64,000 nucleotides of DNA from Nocardia cyriacigeorgica (GCF_005863245.1 NZ_VBUT01000002.1:1-64000); one strand, 5' to 3'. Positions 1 to 8,242 are shown, counted from the first letter of the stretch. Numbers and translations are program-made. The notes: generated from the letters alone by a model not told the origin.

Positions 1-698
1 CCGTTGGTGAGCCCACCCTCACGCCCGAGGCCGCCGGAGATCGCGCCGCCGATGGCGCCGCCGGCGGCGGATTGCCATACGGCGGTGAAGTCGTCGCGGG
101 AGAGTTCGCGGTCGCCTTTGGCGGCCTGGATCAACCGGATCCCCAGATCCAGCCCGCCCTCTTCCAACGCACCGAGAGCGGCTTCTTTCACCACCCGCGA
201 GACGATCCGCTGCAGCAGCTGTTTCATCAGCATGCGGATGGTGATCTGAGTGGCGACCCGGGCGGCGGCTCCGGCGGCGGCGCCGGCGGGGGCACCGACA
301 CCGGTGGCGGCGGCAGCCAGGGCGGCGGCCATTTCGACGGCGAAGATCACCAGTTGGGCGATGATCATCAGCTTGGTGTGTTCGATGTCGTTGGCGCCGT
401 CATCGACCACATCGGCCTGGTCTTTCAACAACCCGGTCAGGGCGGAGAGGGCGCCGTCGTTGTTGCCGAGTTTCTTCCAGAACGCCTCGATCGCATCCGC
501 GGTCTGCCCATCCAGCGCCGCGAGCAGTTGGTTGACTTGGCGTTGGGCGTCGTCGCCGAGGTCGTCGAGGGTGGTGGCGGCGGTGGTGTAAGCGTCGGCC
601 ATGCGCCGCATCGCGGTCTCGTCGCCCTCGGGCCAGTCACCCGCCCCGACGACGTACTTCGCGGCCCACTGCAACGCCTCTGGGATTTCGATTCCCAC
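1..698 (-). CDS. WXG100-like N-terminal part of a large type VII secretion substrate (partial)
   Basis: The minus strand is open from a GTG at 698, preceded by GGGAGG, to the window edge, giving 232 codons without a stop. The N-terminus reads MGIEIPEALQWAAKYVVGAG and is followed by about 100 helical residues. A hydrophobic Ala/Gly-rich segment (roughly residues 110-150) and a Gly-rich stretch come next. This matches the WXG100-like N-terminal domain found on large actinobacterial polymorphic toxins and CpnT-like proteins, where it targets the protein to ESX export; the C-terminal effector domain lies outside the window. It is divergent from the TetR gene at 831. The domain call is fairly secure, the toxin role is inference. 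Confidence 0.7.
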   Translation of the reverse strand, partial: MGIEIPEALQWAAKYVVGAGDWPEGDETAMRRMADAYTTAATTLDDLGDDAQRQVNQLLAALDGQTADAIEAFWKKLGNNDGALSALTGLLKDQADVVDDGANDIEHTKLMIIAQLVIFAVEMAAALAAAATGVGAPAGAAAGAAARVATQITIRMLMKQLLQRIVSRVVKEAALGALEEGGLDLGIRLIQAAKGDRELSRDDFTAVWQSAAGGAIGGAISGGLGREGGLTN

Positions 699-830
699 CC
701 CGGCGCCCTCCCGTCTCGTTTTCGGTCACGAACCTATCGACACAGACATAGACGCGGCGAATCAGGTTTCGGTTCCATCCGATCGCGGGTGAGTTGCCGA
801 TCGTGGTCGATCTGGAGTTCACTCGGCAGC

Positions 831-1433
831 ATGCCGCGACGCAGTCAGGAGGATCGGTCCCGGGCCACCAGGACGGCCTTGGAGGCGGCCGGCCTGCGAC
901 TGTTCACCGAGCGGGGGTTCGCCGGTACATCGGCGGAGGAGCTGGTGAGCGCGGCGGGGGTGACGCGCGGGGCCCTGCACCATCATTACGGCGACAAACG
1001 CGGGCTGTTCCTCGCGGTGCTCGAGCAGCTGGAGACCGACGCCACGGCCGAGGTCACCACGGCCATCGCAGCGGTCGACCCGGACGATCCGCTGACGGCC
1101 ATGGCCACCGGTCTGGCGACGTTCCTGGAAATCTGCCGCCGCCCGTCCATGGTGCGCATCGCCCTCTCCGACGCCCCCGCGGTGCTCGGCTGGCAGGCCT
1201 GGCGAGAATTCGAGGCCCGACATGGTCTCGGGGTGATCATCGATCAGCTCGAACGTGCTCGCGAAGCCGGCCTGGTTCCCGAGATCCCGGTGCGGGTGCT
1301 GGCACAGCTGATCCTGAGCGCGGTGGCCGAGTCGGGCCTCATCGTCGCGCACGCCGACGATCCGGACACCGCGCGCCTGGAAGCTCAGCAGTCGCTGATG
1401 CTGCTGGTCGCGGGCATCCTGAAGACCGGGTGA
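831..1433 (+). CDS. TetR/AcrR family transcriptional regulator
   Basis: The protein is 200 aa. An N-terminal helix-turn-helix (about residues 10-57: TALEAAGLRLFTERGFAGTS, then LVSAAGVTRGALHHHYGDKR) is typical of TetR, followed by an all-helical ligand-binding region. The frame stays open well upstream, but that part is low-complexity and lies opposite the WXG100-like gene. The ATG at 831 places the helix-turn-helix at the usual position and has GGAG at 814. It may regulate the divergent type VII substrate gene; the ligand is unknown. Confidence 0.85.
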   Translation: MPRRSQEDRSRATRTALEAAGLRLFTERGFAGTSAEELVSAAGVTRGALHHHYGDKRGLFLAVLEQLETDATAEVTTAIAAVDPDDPLTAMATGLATFLEICRRPSMVRIALSDAPAVLGWQAWREFEARHGLGVIIDQLERAREAGLVPEIPVRVLAQLILSAVAESGLIVAHADDPDTARLEAQQSLMLLVAGILKTG

Positions 1434-1512
1434 GGCCATGGCCGGATCGAACGGCACTCCGCGACCCGCATGCCTGACGCCGCCTGTCACCCATTCGTGA
1501 AAGACTGAGCAC

Positions 1513-2292
1513 GTGCGTTTGTACCGTGACCATGCCGTCGTGCTCCGCCAGCACAAGCTGGGCGAGGCCGATCGGATCGTCACATTGCTGACCAGGCAGA
1601 ACGGTCTCGTCCGCGCGGTAGCCAAGGGTGTGCGGCGCACCAAATCGCGCTTCGGCGCCCGGCTGGAGCCGTTCGCCTACATCGACGTGCAGCTGCATCC
1701 AGGCCGCAACCTCGACACCATCACCCAGGTGCATACGGTCGAGGCCAATGCGGCGGGCATCATCGACGATTACGGTCGCTACACCACCGCCTGCGCGGTC
1801 CTGGAAACCGCCGAACGGCTGGCCGGTGAGGAACGCGCCCCCGCGGCCCGCCTGCACATCCTCACCGCGGGCGCGCTGCGCGCGATCGCCGCGGGCCAGC
1901 GCCCGCACGAACTGGTTCTCGACGCTTTCCTGTTGCGCGCCATGGGTTTCGCCGGTTGGGCGCCCGCGCTGGACGAATGCGCCCGCTGCGCCACTCCCGG
2001 CCCGCACCGCGCCTTCCACGTGGCGGCGGGCGGCGCGGTGTGCGTGCACTGCCGTCCGCCCGGCGCCGCGACACCCGGCCCCGGCGTGTTGGACCTGATG
2101 GTCGCTTTGCATCGCGGCGAATGGGACTTCGTCGACACCGTCCCCGACGCCACCCGCCGCCAGGCCAGCGGCCTGATCGCCGCACATCTGCAATGGCATC
2201 TGGAACGCCAGTTGCGGACGTTGCCGCTGATCGAGCGGTCCCGCCCGGCGAACAGCGCCGCCCTCGCCGGTTCCGTGGACCGAGTGGGCTGA
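1513..2292 (+). CDS. recO: DNA repair protein RecO
   Basis: RecO anneals complementary ssDNA and works with RecF and RecR to load RecA at gaps. The 259-aa protein starts at GTG 1513 with MRLYRDHAVVLRQHKLGEAD, the typical OB-fold N-terminus, followed by the conserved TRQNGLVRAVAKGVRRTKSR segment. A CARC...CVHC cysteine cluster around residues 156-180 matches the RecO zinc site. Length fits the family. It precedes uppS, the same neighbour pair as in mycobacteria (recO Rv2362c, uppS Rv2361c). Confidence 0.95.
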   Translation: MRLYRDHAVVLRQHKLGEADRIVTLLTRQNGLVRAVAKGVRRTKSRFGARLEPFAYIDVQLHPGRNLDTITQVHTVEANAAGIIDDYGRYTTACAVLETAERLAGEERAPAARLHILTAGALRAIAAGQRPHELVLDAFLLRAMGFAGWAPALDECARCATPGPHRAFHVAAGGAVCVHCRPPGAATPGPGVLDLMVALHRGEWDFVDTVPDATRRQASGLIAAHLQWHLERQLRTLPLIERSRPANSAALAGSVDRVG

Positions 2293-2379
2293 GGACGACC
2301 CGCGACGTTCACACGTGCCGACCGGTCGGCTATCCGAACGCGATGTCGGCGCGTCCGAGCCATCGGGCAGGATAGAGCC

Positions 2380-3201
2380 GTGATCCTCCGCCGAGACTCC
2401 TCCGCCGGTTCGGGCAACGCTGTCGGGCCGGGGGAGACCCGTACTGTCCGCCCGCCGTCCCCGCATCCGTCCGGGGCGCGTCCGCCGCAGCTGCCGCCGG
2501 AGTTGGTGCCCAACCACGTCGCGCTGGTCATGGACGGTAACGGCCGCTGGGCGCAGGAACGTGGGCTGCCGCGCACGGCGGGCCATGAACGCGGCGAGGC
2601 GGTGCTCATGGACACCGTCGAGGGCTGCATCGAGATCGGCGTCAAGTGGCTGTCGGCGTATGCGTTCTCCACCGAGAACTGGCGGCGCAGCCCCGACGAG
2701 GTGCGCTTCCTGATGGGCTTCAATCGTGACGTCATCCGCCGCCGTCGCGACGAGATGCACGAGATGGGCGTGCGGGTGCGCTGGGCCGGGCGTAGGCCGC
2801 GGCTGTGGCGCAGCGTGATCAAGGAGCTGGAGACCGCCCAGGAGCTGACCAAGGACAACACCGTGATGACGCTCACCATGTGCGTCAACTACGGCGGTCG
2901 TGCCGAAATCGCCGATGCCGCACGGGAAATCGCGCGCCGGGTTGCGGCGGGGGAGATCGACCCGGAGAAGGTCGACGAGGCGACGGTCGCCCGTTACCTC
3001 GATGAACCGGATATGCCCGATGTGGACCTGTTCTTGCGGCCGTCGGGTGAGTTCCGCAGTTCGAACTTCTTGCTCTGGCAGTCCGCGTACGCCGAATTCG
3101 TCTACCAGGACACGCTGTTCCCCGACTTCGATCGGCGCAACCTGTGGGAAGCCTGCCTGGAGTACGCCAAGCGCGACCGCCGCTTCGGTGGCACCAAATG
3201 A
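2380..3201 (+). CDS. uppS: Isoprenyl transferase (long-chain polyprenyl diphosphate synthase)
   Basis: A cis-prenyltransferase that adds isopentenyl diphosphate units to make the polyprenyl phosphate carrier for peptidoglycan and arabinogalactan precursors. The 273-aa protein has the catalytic signature [16 protein letters not shown] with the key Asp at residue 52, then [13 protein letters not shown] and the C-terminal [20 protein letters not shown]. Start is GTG 2380; about 40 residues of Pro-rich extension precede the fold, as in mycobacterial decaprenyl diphosphate synthase. The next gene begins within 12 bp, so they are probably co-transcribed. Confidence 0.95.
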   Translation: MILRRDSSAGSGNAVGPGETRTVRPPSPHPSGARPPQLPPELVPNHVALVMDGNGRWAQERGLPRTAGHERGEAVLMDTVEGCIEIGVKWLSAYAFSTENWRRSPDEVRFLMGFNRDVIRRRRDEMHEMGVRVRWAGRRPRLWRSVIKELETAQELTKDNTVMTLTMCVNYGGRAEIADAAREIARRVAAGEIDPEKVDEATVARYLDEPDMPDVDLFLRPSGEFRSSNFLLWQSAYAEFVYQDTLFPDFDRRNLWEACLEYAKRDRRFGGTK

Positions 3202-3212
3202 CCGGAGGGGAT

Positions 3213-3623
3213 ATGGATTCCGCACTCGAGCCCGACCTGGAGTTGCAGGCGCGGGCCGGCGCCTGTCTGTCGATGTACGACATCGATGTGCGGGTCGACA
3301 ATGACGGATCGCTGCGATTCGACTATGAGGGCGCACTGTGCTCGCTGGGCGCGGTGAATCTGACCACCGGCCTGGACGTGCTGACGCTGACCTGCGTGCT
3401 GGCCTGGGACCGGCCGCTCAAACCGCAGCTGCACAAGCGGGTCGCCGAACGCAACAGCACCTTGCAGTTCGGTTCGATCGTGGTGATCGGGCACGGCAAG
3501 CTCGCCGATATCGTGCTGCGCTACACCTTCCCCGCCGCCGGTCTCGACGATCACGCACTGGCCACCATGCTGTTGCTGGTGCTGTCGGGCGCGGGGCAGG
3601 CGCGGCAGGGGCTGCTGCCCTGA
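3213..3623 (+). CDS. YbjN-domain protein
   Basis: The 136-aa protein has an alternating strand/helix pattern (SMYDIDVRVDNDGSLRFDYE, then a helical C-terminus DDHALATMLLLVLSGAG) that looks like the YbjN / type III chaperone-like fold. Function is unknown in actinobacteria. I chose ATG 3213 because GGAGG lies at 3204-3208; an in-frame ATG at 3198 overlaps the uppS stop and would add five residues. It sits where the recO-uppS-zur block of mycobacteria carries a small conserved gene (Rv2360c). Family call moderate. Confidence 0.7.
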   Translation: MDSALEPDLELQARAGACLSMYDIDVRVDNDGSLRFDYEGALCSLGAVNLTTGLDVLTLTCVLAWDRPLKPQLHKRVAERNSTLQFGSIVVIGHGKLADIVLRYTFPAAGLDDHALATMLLLVLSGAGQARQGLLP

Positions 3624-3630
3624 GTCGAGC

Positions 3631-4236
3631 TCAGCTCGGCTGCGGACCGAACGGCAGCAGCGTGGCCACGCCGCGCACCGCGGCCTTCGGGTCGAAATCC
3701 CCGATCACCAACTGCTGCAACAGGAATCCGGGCAGGATGCCGAACAGTGCGACGGCGGTCGCCTCGATGTCGGTGTCCTCCGGTAACCAGCCGGCCTCCA
3801 CCATGCGGCCGATGTACTCCGCCCACATATCGCGGATCCCGTTCATCGCCCCGCGCACATAGACGGCGGCGTCGGGATCGACCAATGCCAGCGACCACGC
3901 CTGCGGAGCCAGCCGCAGCCTGCCTTCGGGACCGGTCTGCGGCATGAGCCAGGCGAGGAGATGCTCGGCGACCTCGGCGGGGGAGGGGAGCGGATCGCGG
4001 CGTATCACCTCGGCCATCAGCTCGCGGACGTCGACGGTCGCGTTCGAGGCCAGCGCCGCCACCAGCTCGTCCTTGCTCTTGAAGTAGCGGTACACCGCTC
4101 CCGCGGAGAGCCCGGATTCGGCGAAGACGTCCTGCATGGAGGTGTTGTAGAAGCCCTTGCGGGAGAAGCAACGCTGCGCGGCCGCGACGATCTGCTGCCT
4201 GCGGCGTTCCAGGTGTTCTTCGCTGACTCGAGGCAT
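3631..4236 (-). CDS. TetR/AcrR family transcriptional regulator
   Basis: The 201-aa protein has an N-terminal HTH at about residues 10-57 (QIVAAAQRCFSRKGFYNTSM, VFAESGLSAGAVYRYFKSKD) and a TetR-type helical C-terminus. It is convergent with the YbjN-like gene (8 bp apart) and divergent from the membrane protein at 4338, the usual layout for a local repressor of a membrane or export gene. A near-palindromic candidate operator lies 13 bp upstream of its start codon. Ligand unknown. Confidence 0.88.
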   Translation of the reverse strand: MPRVSEEHLERRRQQIVAAAQRCFSRKGFYNTSMQDVFAESGLSAGAVYRYFKSKDELVAALASNATVDVRELMAEVIRRDPLPSPAEVAEHLLAWLMPQTGPEGRLRLAPQAWSLALVDPDAAVYVRGAMNGIRDMWAEYIGRMVEAGWLPEDTDIEATAVALFGILPGFLLQQLVIGDFDPKAAVRGVATLLPFGPQPS

Positions 4237-4248
4237 GCCTCAAAAGTA

Positions 4249-4264
4249 AAACGAATATCCGTTC
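4249..4264. promoter_or_regulatory. Candidate TetR operator between divergent genes
   Basis: AAACGAATATCCGTTC is a 16-bp imperfect palindrome (6 of 8 half-site positions match), located between the TetR start at 4236 and a TTGACA -35-like hexamer at 4265-4270 facing the membrane-protein gene. This is a plausible binding site for the adjacent TetR protein; assignment rests on position and symmetry only. Confidence 0.45.
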
Positions 4265-4337
4265 TTGACAACTCCGCACGCCGGTGCGACCGTAGGTGCA
4301 TCAAAAAGAACGAGCCTCCGATTTACAGGAGAACGCC

Positions 4338-5312
4338 ATGAACGTCACCCAGCGCGCCCTGGCCATCGGCGCAGGCGCAGCCTTGATCCAAGCGCTGATG
4401 TTGATCGCCTTCGCCTGGCCCGCCGCCAATATGGCTCCGAGGGACCTACCGGTAGCGGTGACGGGTCCGCAGGCGGCGATGGTCGCCGAACGGCTGGCCG
4501 CGCATGATCGCGACGCCTTCGAGATCACCACGACGCCCGATGAGAACGCGGCACGGGCCGCGATCACCGACCGCGAGGTCTACGGTGCGATCGTCACCGG
4601 CGGGGGAGCGCCTCGGGTGCTGATCGCCTCCGGTGCCAGCCCGGCCGTCGCCCAGCAGTTGACGCAGGTCGCGCAGCAGATGTCCGGAGTTCCGGCGCCG
4701 GCGGTCGAGGATCTGGTGGCCGCCGACCCCGATGATCCGCGCGGCGTCGGACTCGGTGCGATGGCGCTGCCGCTGGTGATGTCGGGTATCGCCGCGGGTG
4801 TGCTGCTGACGCTGCTGGTGCCGTCGGCGATGGGCCGGCTGGCCGGACTGGTGAGCTTCGCGGTGGCCGGTGGTCTGCTGAGCATGGTGATCGTGCAGGG
4901 CTGGCTGTCGCTGATCCCGGGCGACTACCTGGTGCTGTCCGCGGTGGCCGGTCTGGTGTCGTTCGCGGTGGCGGGCACCGTCGCCGGTCTCGCGACCGTG
5001 ATCGGCCGCGCGGGCCTCGGCCTCGCCGCGCTGACCATGCTGTTGATCGGCAACCCGTTCTCCGCCGCGACCTCGGCGCCGGAACTGCTGCCGCAGCCGT
5101 GGGGCGCCATCGGTCAGTTGCTGCCGCCCGGTGCGGCCGCGTCGCTGCTGCGCTCGGTGGCCTTCTTCGACGGTGCGGGCGCGACGGGTCCGCTGGTGGT
5201 GCTGTTGGTCTGGGCCGGTCTGGCGGTGCTGCTGCTGGGCGTGGGTGCGATCCGCGAACGGCGCGGCTCGGGCGAGCAGGCCGCAGCGCCGGTTCCCGCG
5301 ATGGCGGGCTGA
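4338..5312 (+). CDS. Multi-pass membrane protein, ABC-2/YhgE-like
   Basis: The 324-aa protein has one N-terminal membrane helix (ALIQALMLIAFAWPAANM), then an extracytoplasmic domain of about 120 residues beginning RDLPVAVTGPQ, then five or six C-terminal membrane helices from about residue 135. This layout is that of the YhgE/Pip and ABC-2 permease-like family, often linked to export. ATG 4338 follows AGGAG at 4327-4331; an in-frame upstream start at 4296 has no such site. It is divergent from a TetR gene that probably controls it. Substrate unknown. Confidence 0.75.
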   Translation: MNVTQRALAIGAGAALIQALMLIAFAWPAANMAPRDLPVAVTGPQAAMVAERLAAHDRDAFEITTTPDENAARAAITDREVYGAIVTGGGAPRVLIASGASPAVAQQLTQVAQQMSGVPAPAVEDLVAADPDDPRGVGLGAMALPLVMSGIAAGVLLTLLVPSAMGRLAGLVSFAVAGGLLSMVIVQGWLSLIPGDYLVLSAVAGLVSFAVAGTVAGLATVIGRAGLGLAALTMLLIGNPFSAATSAPELLPQPWGAIGQLLPPGAAASLLRSVAFFDGAGATGPLVVLLVWAGLAVLLLGVGAIRERRGSGEQAAAPVPAMAG

Positions 5313-5334
5313 GTGGTCGTCGCTGCTGGTACAC

Positions 5335-5392
5335 CTTCCGCCCACCTCTGAGCGACAACTCGCGCGAGTTGTCGCTCAGAGGTGGGCGGAAG
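5335..5392. repeat. Perfect 58-bp palindrome between convergent genes
   Basis: Positions 5335-5363 and 5364-5392 are exact reverse complements (29 bp each, no mismatch and no central spacer). Left-arm segments are CTTCCGCCCACC and TCTGAGCGACAACTCGC. It lies between the stop of the plus-strand membrane gene (5312) and the end of zur (5489), and ACTTTT follows on the plus strand. It could act as a bidirectional terminator, but the length and exactness also suit a mobile palindromic (REP/MITE-like) element. No second copy occurs in this window. Confidence 0.85.
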
Positions 5393-5488
5393 ACTTTTCT
5401 GCCGGGGGTGGCACCGGACTGGATCGGCCGGGCGGACCACGGCGCTATCAGGTCGCCGACAACGCCGATCACTGTGCCGGCAAGAAGG

Positions 5489-5917
5489 TCAGCTGCGCGA
5501 TTCGTCCGCGCAGGAACGGCAGGTGCCGAAGATTTCGAGGGTGTGACTGATCTCGGTGAAACCGTGCTTGTCGGCGATGGACTCGGCCCACGCCTCGACC
5601 GTCGGTCCCTCGACCTCGATGGTGCGGCCGCAGCGGCGGCACACCAGGTGATGGTGATGGCCGGTCGAGCACTGCCGGTAGATGGATTCGCCGGAGTCGG
5701 TGCGCAGCACATCGACCATGCCGGCGTCGGCGAGGGACTGGAGCGTGCGGTAGACCGTGGTCAGGCCGATGCCTTCGCCGCGACGACGCAGTTCGTCGTG
5801 CAATTCCTGGGCGGAACGGAATTCCTCGATATCACCGAGGAGCGCGGCGATCGCGCTGCGCTGGCGGGTACTGCGGATACCCACCGGCTTCTGCGAAACG
5901 ACCAACTTGTCCGACAC
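5489..5917 (-). CDS. zur: Zinc uptake regulator Zur (FurB)
   Basis: A Fur-family zinc-dependent repressor of zinc import and zinc-free ribosomal protein genes. The 142-aa protein has a winged helix at about residues 15-75 (RSTRQRSAIAALLGDIEEFR, GLTTVYRTLQSLADAG), the HHHH metal segment at residues 87-90, and CxxC pairs C93/C96 and C133/C136 for structural zinc. GTG 5917 lies 2 bp after the smtB stop, so the two are translationally linked. The frame is open upstream but that stretch overlaps smtB. The smtB-zur pair beside glyS matches Rv2358-Rv2359 of M. tuberculosis. Confidence 0.93.
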   Translation of the reverse strand: MSDKLVVSQKPVGIRSTRQRSAIAALLGDIEEFRSAQELHDELRRRGEGIGLTTVYRTLQSLADAGMVDVLRTDSGESIYRQCSTGHHHHLVCRRCGRTIEVEGPTVEAWAESIADKHGFTEISHTLEIFGTCRSCADESRS

Positions 5918-5919
5918 GA

Positions 5920-6270
5920 TCAACCTTCCTCCACGTGCGCGACGGCATCGACGACGATATGGGCCAGATGGTCGTCGACGAGTTCGTAGAGCACTTCGCG
6001 TCCCGAACGTTCGCCGTGCACCACACCTGCCGACTTGAGAATGCGCAGATGCTGGCTGACCAGCGGCTGTGTGACGCCGAGCGCGTCGACCAACTCGTGC
6101 ACGCAACGCGGCGACTCCCGCAGTTGTAGCACGATCGCGATGCGAACGGGGGCGGCGAGTGCGCGCAGCAGCTCACCGGCGTCCTCCAGGACGGTCCGGG
6201 TGGGGACCGGCGCGGGGGCGGGGGACCGATACGGGTTGTGCGGGTGAGCGGTGGCCGCCTCGGCAGTCAT
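5920..6270 (-). CDS. smtB: Zinc-responsive ArsR/SmtB repressor
   Basis: A winged-helix repressor that leaves DNA when it binds zinc, thereby allowing zur expression (known for the mycobacterial pair). The 116-aa protein has the recognition region [19 protein letters not shown]. Near the C-terminus is a full alpha5 zinc site D99-x-H101-x10-H112-x2-E115, the SmtB/CzrA pattern with Glu as last ligand. ATG 6270 has AAGGAGAT. It is the first gene of the smtB-zur operon and is divergent from glyS. A 13-2-13 operator lies in its promoter. Confidence 0.93.
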   Translation of the reverse strand: MTAEAATAHPHNPYRSPAPAPVPTRTVLEDAGELLRALAAPVRIAIVLQLRESPRCVHELVDALGVTQPLVSQHLRILKSAGVVHGERSGREVLYELVDDHLAHIVVDAVAHVEEG

Positions 6271-6300
6271 GGAACCATCTCCTTATTGGAAAGCGATCCC

Positions 6301-6330
6301 ATTTTGATATGCACAGTTGCGCATGTCAAA
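6301..6330 (-). promoter_or_regulatory. SmtB operator and smtB-zur promoter
   Basis: TTTGATATGCACA (6303-6315) and TGCGCATGTCAAA (6318-6330) form an inverted repeat with 11 of 13 matches around a 2-bp spacer, the classical ArsR/SmtB 12-2-12 layout. On the minus strand it overlaps a promoter: -35 TTGACA at 6329-6324, 17-bp spacer, -10 CAAAAT at 6306-6301. Bound SmtB would block the polymerase, consistent with autoregulation. Confidence 0.75.
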
Positions 6331-6392
6331 TAGCCATGCCGTGGTGGTGGAAACCTGGTTGTGGCGAGTCGATAGGCTGTAGCCAGTCGGCG

Positions 6393-6437
6393 GATCCAAT
6401 ACGTTGTACTTCGGCTACATCACAATGTATTGGGATC
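6393..6437 (+). promoter_or_regulatory. Stem-loop in the glyS upstream region
   Basis: GATCCAATACGTTGT (6393-6407) pairs with ACAATGTATTGGGATC (6422-6437), leaving a 14-nt loop. The loop contains GGCTAC (6413-6418), which is complementary to GTAGCC at 6379-6384. The 3' arm overlaps another possible hairpin, GATCGG with CCGATC, just downstream. Competing folds suggest a leader control element for glyS, or the inverted repeat may be a protein-binding site. No T-box consensus is visible. Confidence 0.45.
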
Positions 6438-6497
6438 GGCCGCATGGGCCCGATCCGGCCGCCCGATTCCGACTCGTACTGGATGGAGAATTCTCGC

Positions 6498-7883
6498 GTG
6501 GCACCCAAGTCGAAGGTGGACACCGTTGCCAACCTCGCCAAGCGCCGGGGTCTGGTGTACCCGTGCGGTGAGATCTACGGAGGCACCAAGTCGGCCTGGG
6601 ATTACGGCCCGCTCGGCGTCGAGCTGAAAGAGAACATCAAGAAGCAGTGGTGGCGGTCCATGGTCACCAGCCGCGAGGACGTCGTCGGTCTCGACTCCTC
6701 GGTGATCCTGCCGCGACAGGTCTGGGAAGCCTCCGGCCACGTCGCCACCTTCACCGACCCGCTGGTCGAATCGCTGCACACGCACAAGCGCTACCGCGCC
6801 GACCATCTGCTCGAGGCGTACGAGGAGAAGCACGGCCACCCGCCGGTCAACGGCCTGGCCGATATCAACGACCCCGAGACCGGCCAGCCCGGCAAGTGGA
6901 CCGAACCGCGCAACTTCTCCGGTCTGCTCAAGACCTTCCTCGGCCCGGTCGACGACGAAGAAGGCCTGCACTACCTGCGCCCGGAGACCGCGCAGGGCAT
7001 CTTCGTCAACTTCGCCAACGTGATGACCACCGCGCGTAAGAAGCCGCCGTTCGGCATCGCCCAGATCGGCAAGAGCTTCCGCAACGAGATCACCCCGGGC
7101 AACTTCATCTTCCGCACCCGCGAGTTCGAGCAGATGGAGATGGAGTTCTTCGTCAAGCCGGGTGAAGACGCCGAATGGCACAAGTACTGGATCGACACCC
7201 GCCTGTCCTGGTACACCGATCTCGGTATCGACCCCGACAACCTGCGGCTGTTCGAGCACCCGAAGGAAAAGCTGTCGCACTACTCGGCGGGCACCACCGA
7301 CATCGAGTACCGCTTCCGCTTCCAGGGCGGCGAGTGGGGCGAGCTCGAGGGCATCGCCAACCGCACCGACTACGACCTGAAGACGCATTCGGAGCACTCC
7401 GGCACCGATCTGGTCTACTTCGACCAGAACACCAAGGAGCGCTACATCCCCTACGTCATCGAGCCCGCGGCCGGCCTGACCCGTTCGCTGATGGCGTTCC
7501 TGGTCGACGCCTACGCCGAGGACGAGGCGCCCAATGCCAAGGGTGGTGTGGACACTCGCACGGTGCTGCGGCTGGATCGCCGGTTGGCGCCGGTCAAGGC
7601 CGCGGTGCTGCCGCTCTCGCGTAACGCCGACCTGACGCCCAAGGCGAAAGACCTTGCCGCGCAGCTGCGTAAGTACTGGAACGTCGAGTTCGACGATGCC
7701 GGCGCGATCGGCCGCCGTTACCGCCGCCAGGACGAGATCGGCACCCCGTTCTGCATCACCGTCGACTTCGACACCCTCGACGACCAGGCCGTCACCATTC
7801 GTGAGCGCGATTCCATGGCGCAGGAGCGGATCGCGCTGGACCAGGTCGAGGGCTATCTGGCCAAGCACCTGCTGGGCGCCTGA
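6498..7883 (+). CDS. glyS: Glycyl-tRNA synthetase (class II, single chain)
   Basis: Charges tRNA-Gly. The 461-aa protein starts [20 protein letters not shown] at GTG 6498 with GGAGAA at 6484-6489. Class II features include [19 protein letters not shown] (motif 1 region), [20 protein letters not shown] (motif 2) and, after [19 protein letters not shown], the C-terminal anticodon-binding domain (about residues 355-460). The frame is open further upstream, but that part covers the smtB promoter. Same position as Rv2357c relative to smtB. Confidence 0.97.
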   Translation: MAPKSKVDTVANLAKRRGLVYPCGEIYGGTKSAWDYGPLGVELKENIKKQWWRSMVTSREDVVGLDSSVILPRQVWEASGHVATFTDPLVESLHTHKRYRADHLLEAYEEKHGHPPVNGLADINDPETGQPGKWTEPRNFSGLLKTFLGPVDDEEGLHYLRPETAQGIFVNFANVMTTARKKPPFGIAQIGKSFRNEITPGNFIFRTREFEQMEMEFFVKPGEDAEWHKYWIDTRLSWYTDLGIDPDNLRLFEHPKEKLSHYSAGTTDIEYRFRFQGGEWGELEGIANRTDYDLKTHSEHSGTDLVYFDQNTKERYIPYVIEPAAGLTRSLMAFLVDAYAEDEAPNAKGGVDTRTVLRLDRRLAPVKAAVLPLSRNADLTPKAKDLAAQLRKYWNVEFDDAGAIGRRYRRQDEIGTPFCITVDFDTLDDQAVTIRERDSMAQERIALDQVEGYLAKHLLGA

Positions 7884-7894
7884 TCCGATCCGAA

Positions 7895-7925
7895 GGGCCG
7901 GTTACCGCGCTGCGGTAACCGGCCC
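7895..7925 (+). terminator. glyS terminator hairpin
   Basis: GGGCCGGTTACCGC and GCGGTAACCGGCCC form a perfect 14-bp stem with a 3-nt loop, 11 bp after the glyS stop. There is no clear T-run. It also lies just beyond the end of the minus-strand small ORF and could serve both directions. Confidence 0.8.
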
Positions 7926-7939
7926 TCGTGCGTTGTGCG

Positions 7940-8080
7940 TCAGCCGATTCCGCTGCTGGCGCCGCTGCCGGTGGACATGGACTGGATCAGTCCCATCAGC
8001 AGGGCCAGGACTCCGCCGTCGGCGTTGCCGCCGGCCGCGCTACCGGTGTTGACGTCGGTCCTGGTGGGGTGTTTGCGCAT
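7940..8080 (-). CDS. Unrecognised 46-aa peptide, possible secreted or modified peptide
   Basis: ATG 8080 is preceded by GAGGAG at good spacing, and 46 codons follow to TGA at 7940. The product begins MRKHPTRTDVNTGSAAGG and has a hydrophobic middle (GGVLALLMGLIQSM) and a Ser/Gly-rich tail (STGSGASSGIG). I do not recognise the family. The charged N-terminal third plus a Gly/Ser/Ala-rich remainder is compatible with a ribosomally made peptide precursor or a small membrane-active peptide, but no modification enzyme is adjacent except tenA upstream. A terminator after tenA suggests it has its own promoter; a 7-bp stem-loop lies in its leader at 8100-8117. Confidence 0.5.
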   Translation of the reverse strand: MRKHPTRTDVNTGSAAGGNADGGVLALLMGLIQSMSTGSGASSGIG

Positions 8081-8195
8081 GTGTTCTCCTCATCGTGCAG
8101 TCGAGCGAGGGCTCGACGCTCCCGGTCGTGGGCGGGGCGCCCGCGGGAGTGTGACGGAGCGTATCGGCGATCGCGAAGCGAAACGGTGCATTTTC

Positions 8196-8222
8196 AAAAA
8201 ATTGGCATCGGGAATCTGCCAA
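8196..8222 (-). terminator. Rho-independent-type terminator after tenA
   Basis: Read on the minus strand, TTGGCA and TGCCAA form a 6-bp stem with a 9-nt loop, followed directly by six T (8201-8196). It lies about 20 bp past the tenA stop and separates tenA from the 46-aa ORF. Confidence 0.65.
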
Positions 8223-8242
8223 GGTGCCTTACCGGCTCGCAC

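Noticed and set aside
72..830. Upstream extension of the TetR frame at 831
   Set aside because: The extension is Gly-rich and antisense to the WXG100-like gene; TetR homologues start close to the helix-turn-helix.
6159..6497. Upstream extension of glyS
   Set aside because: It runs over the smtB gene and its operator; the normal synthetase N-terminus starts at GTG 6498.
6331..6497. T-box leader for glyS
   Set aside because: The conserved T-box AGGGTGG-type sequence and a specifier loop are not found; only competing hairpins are seen.
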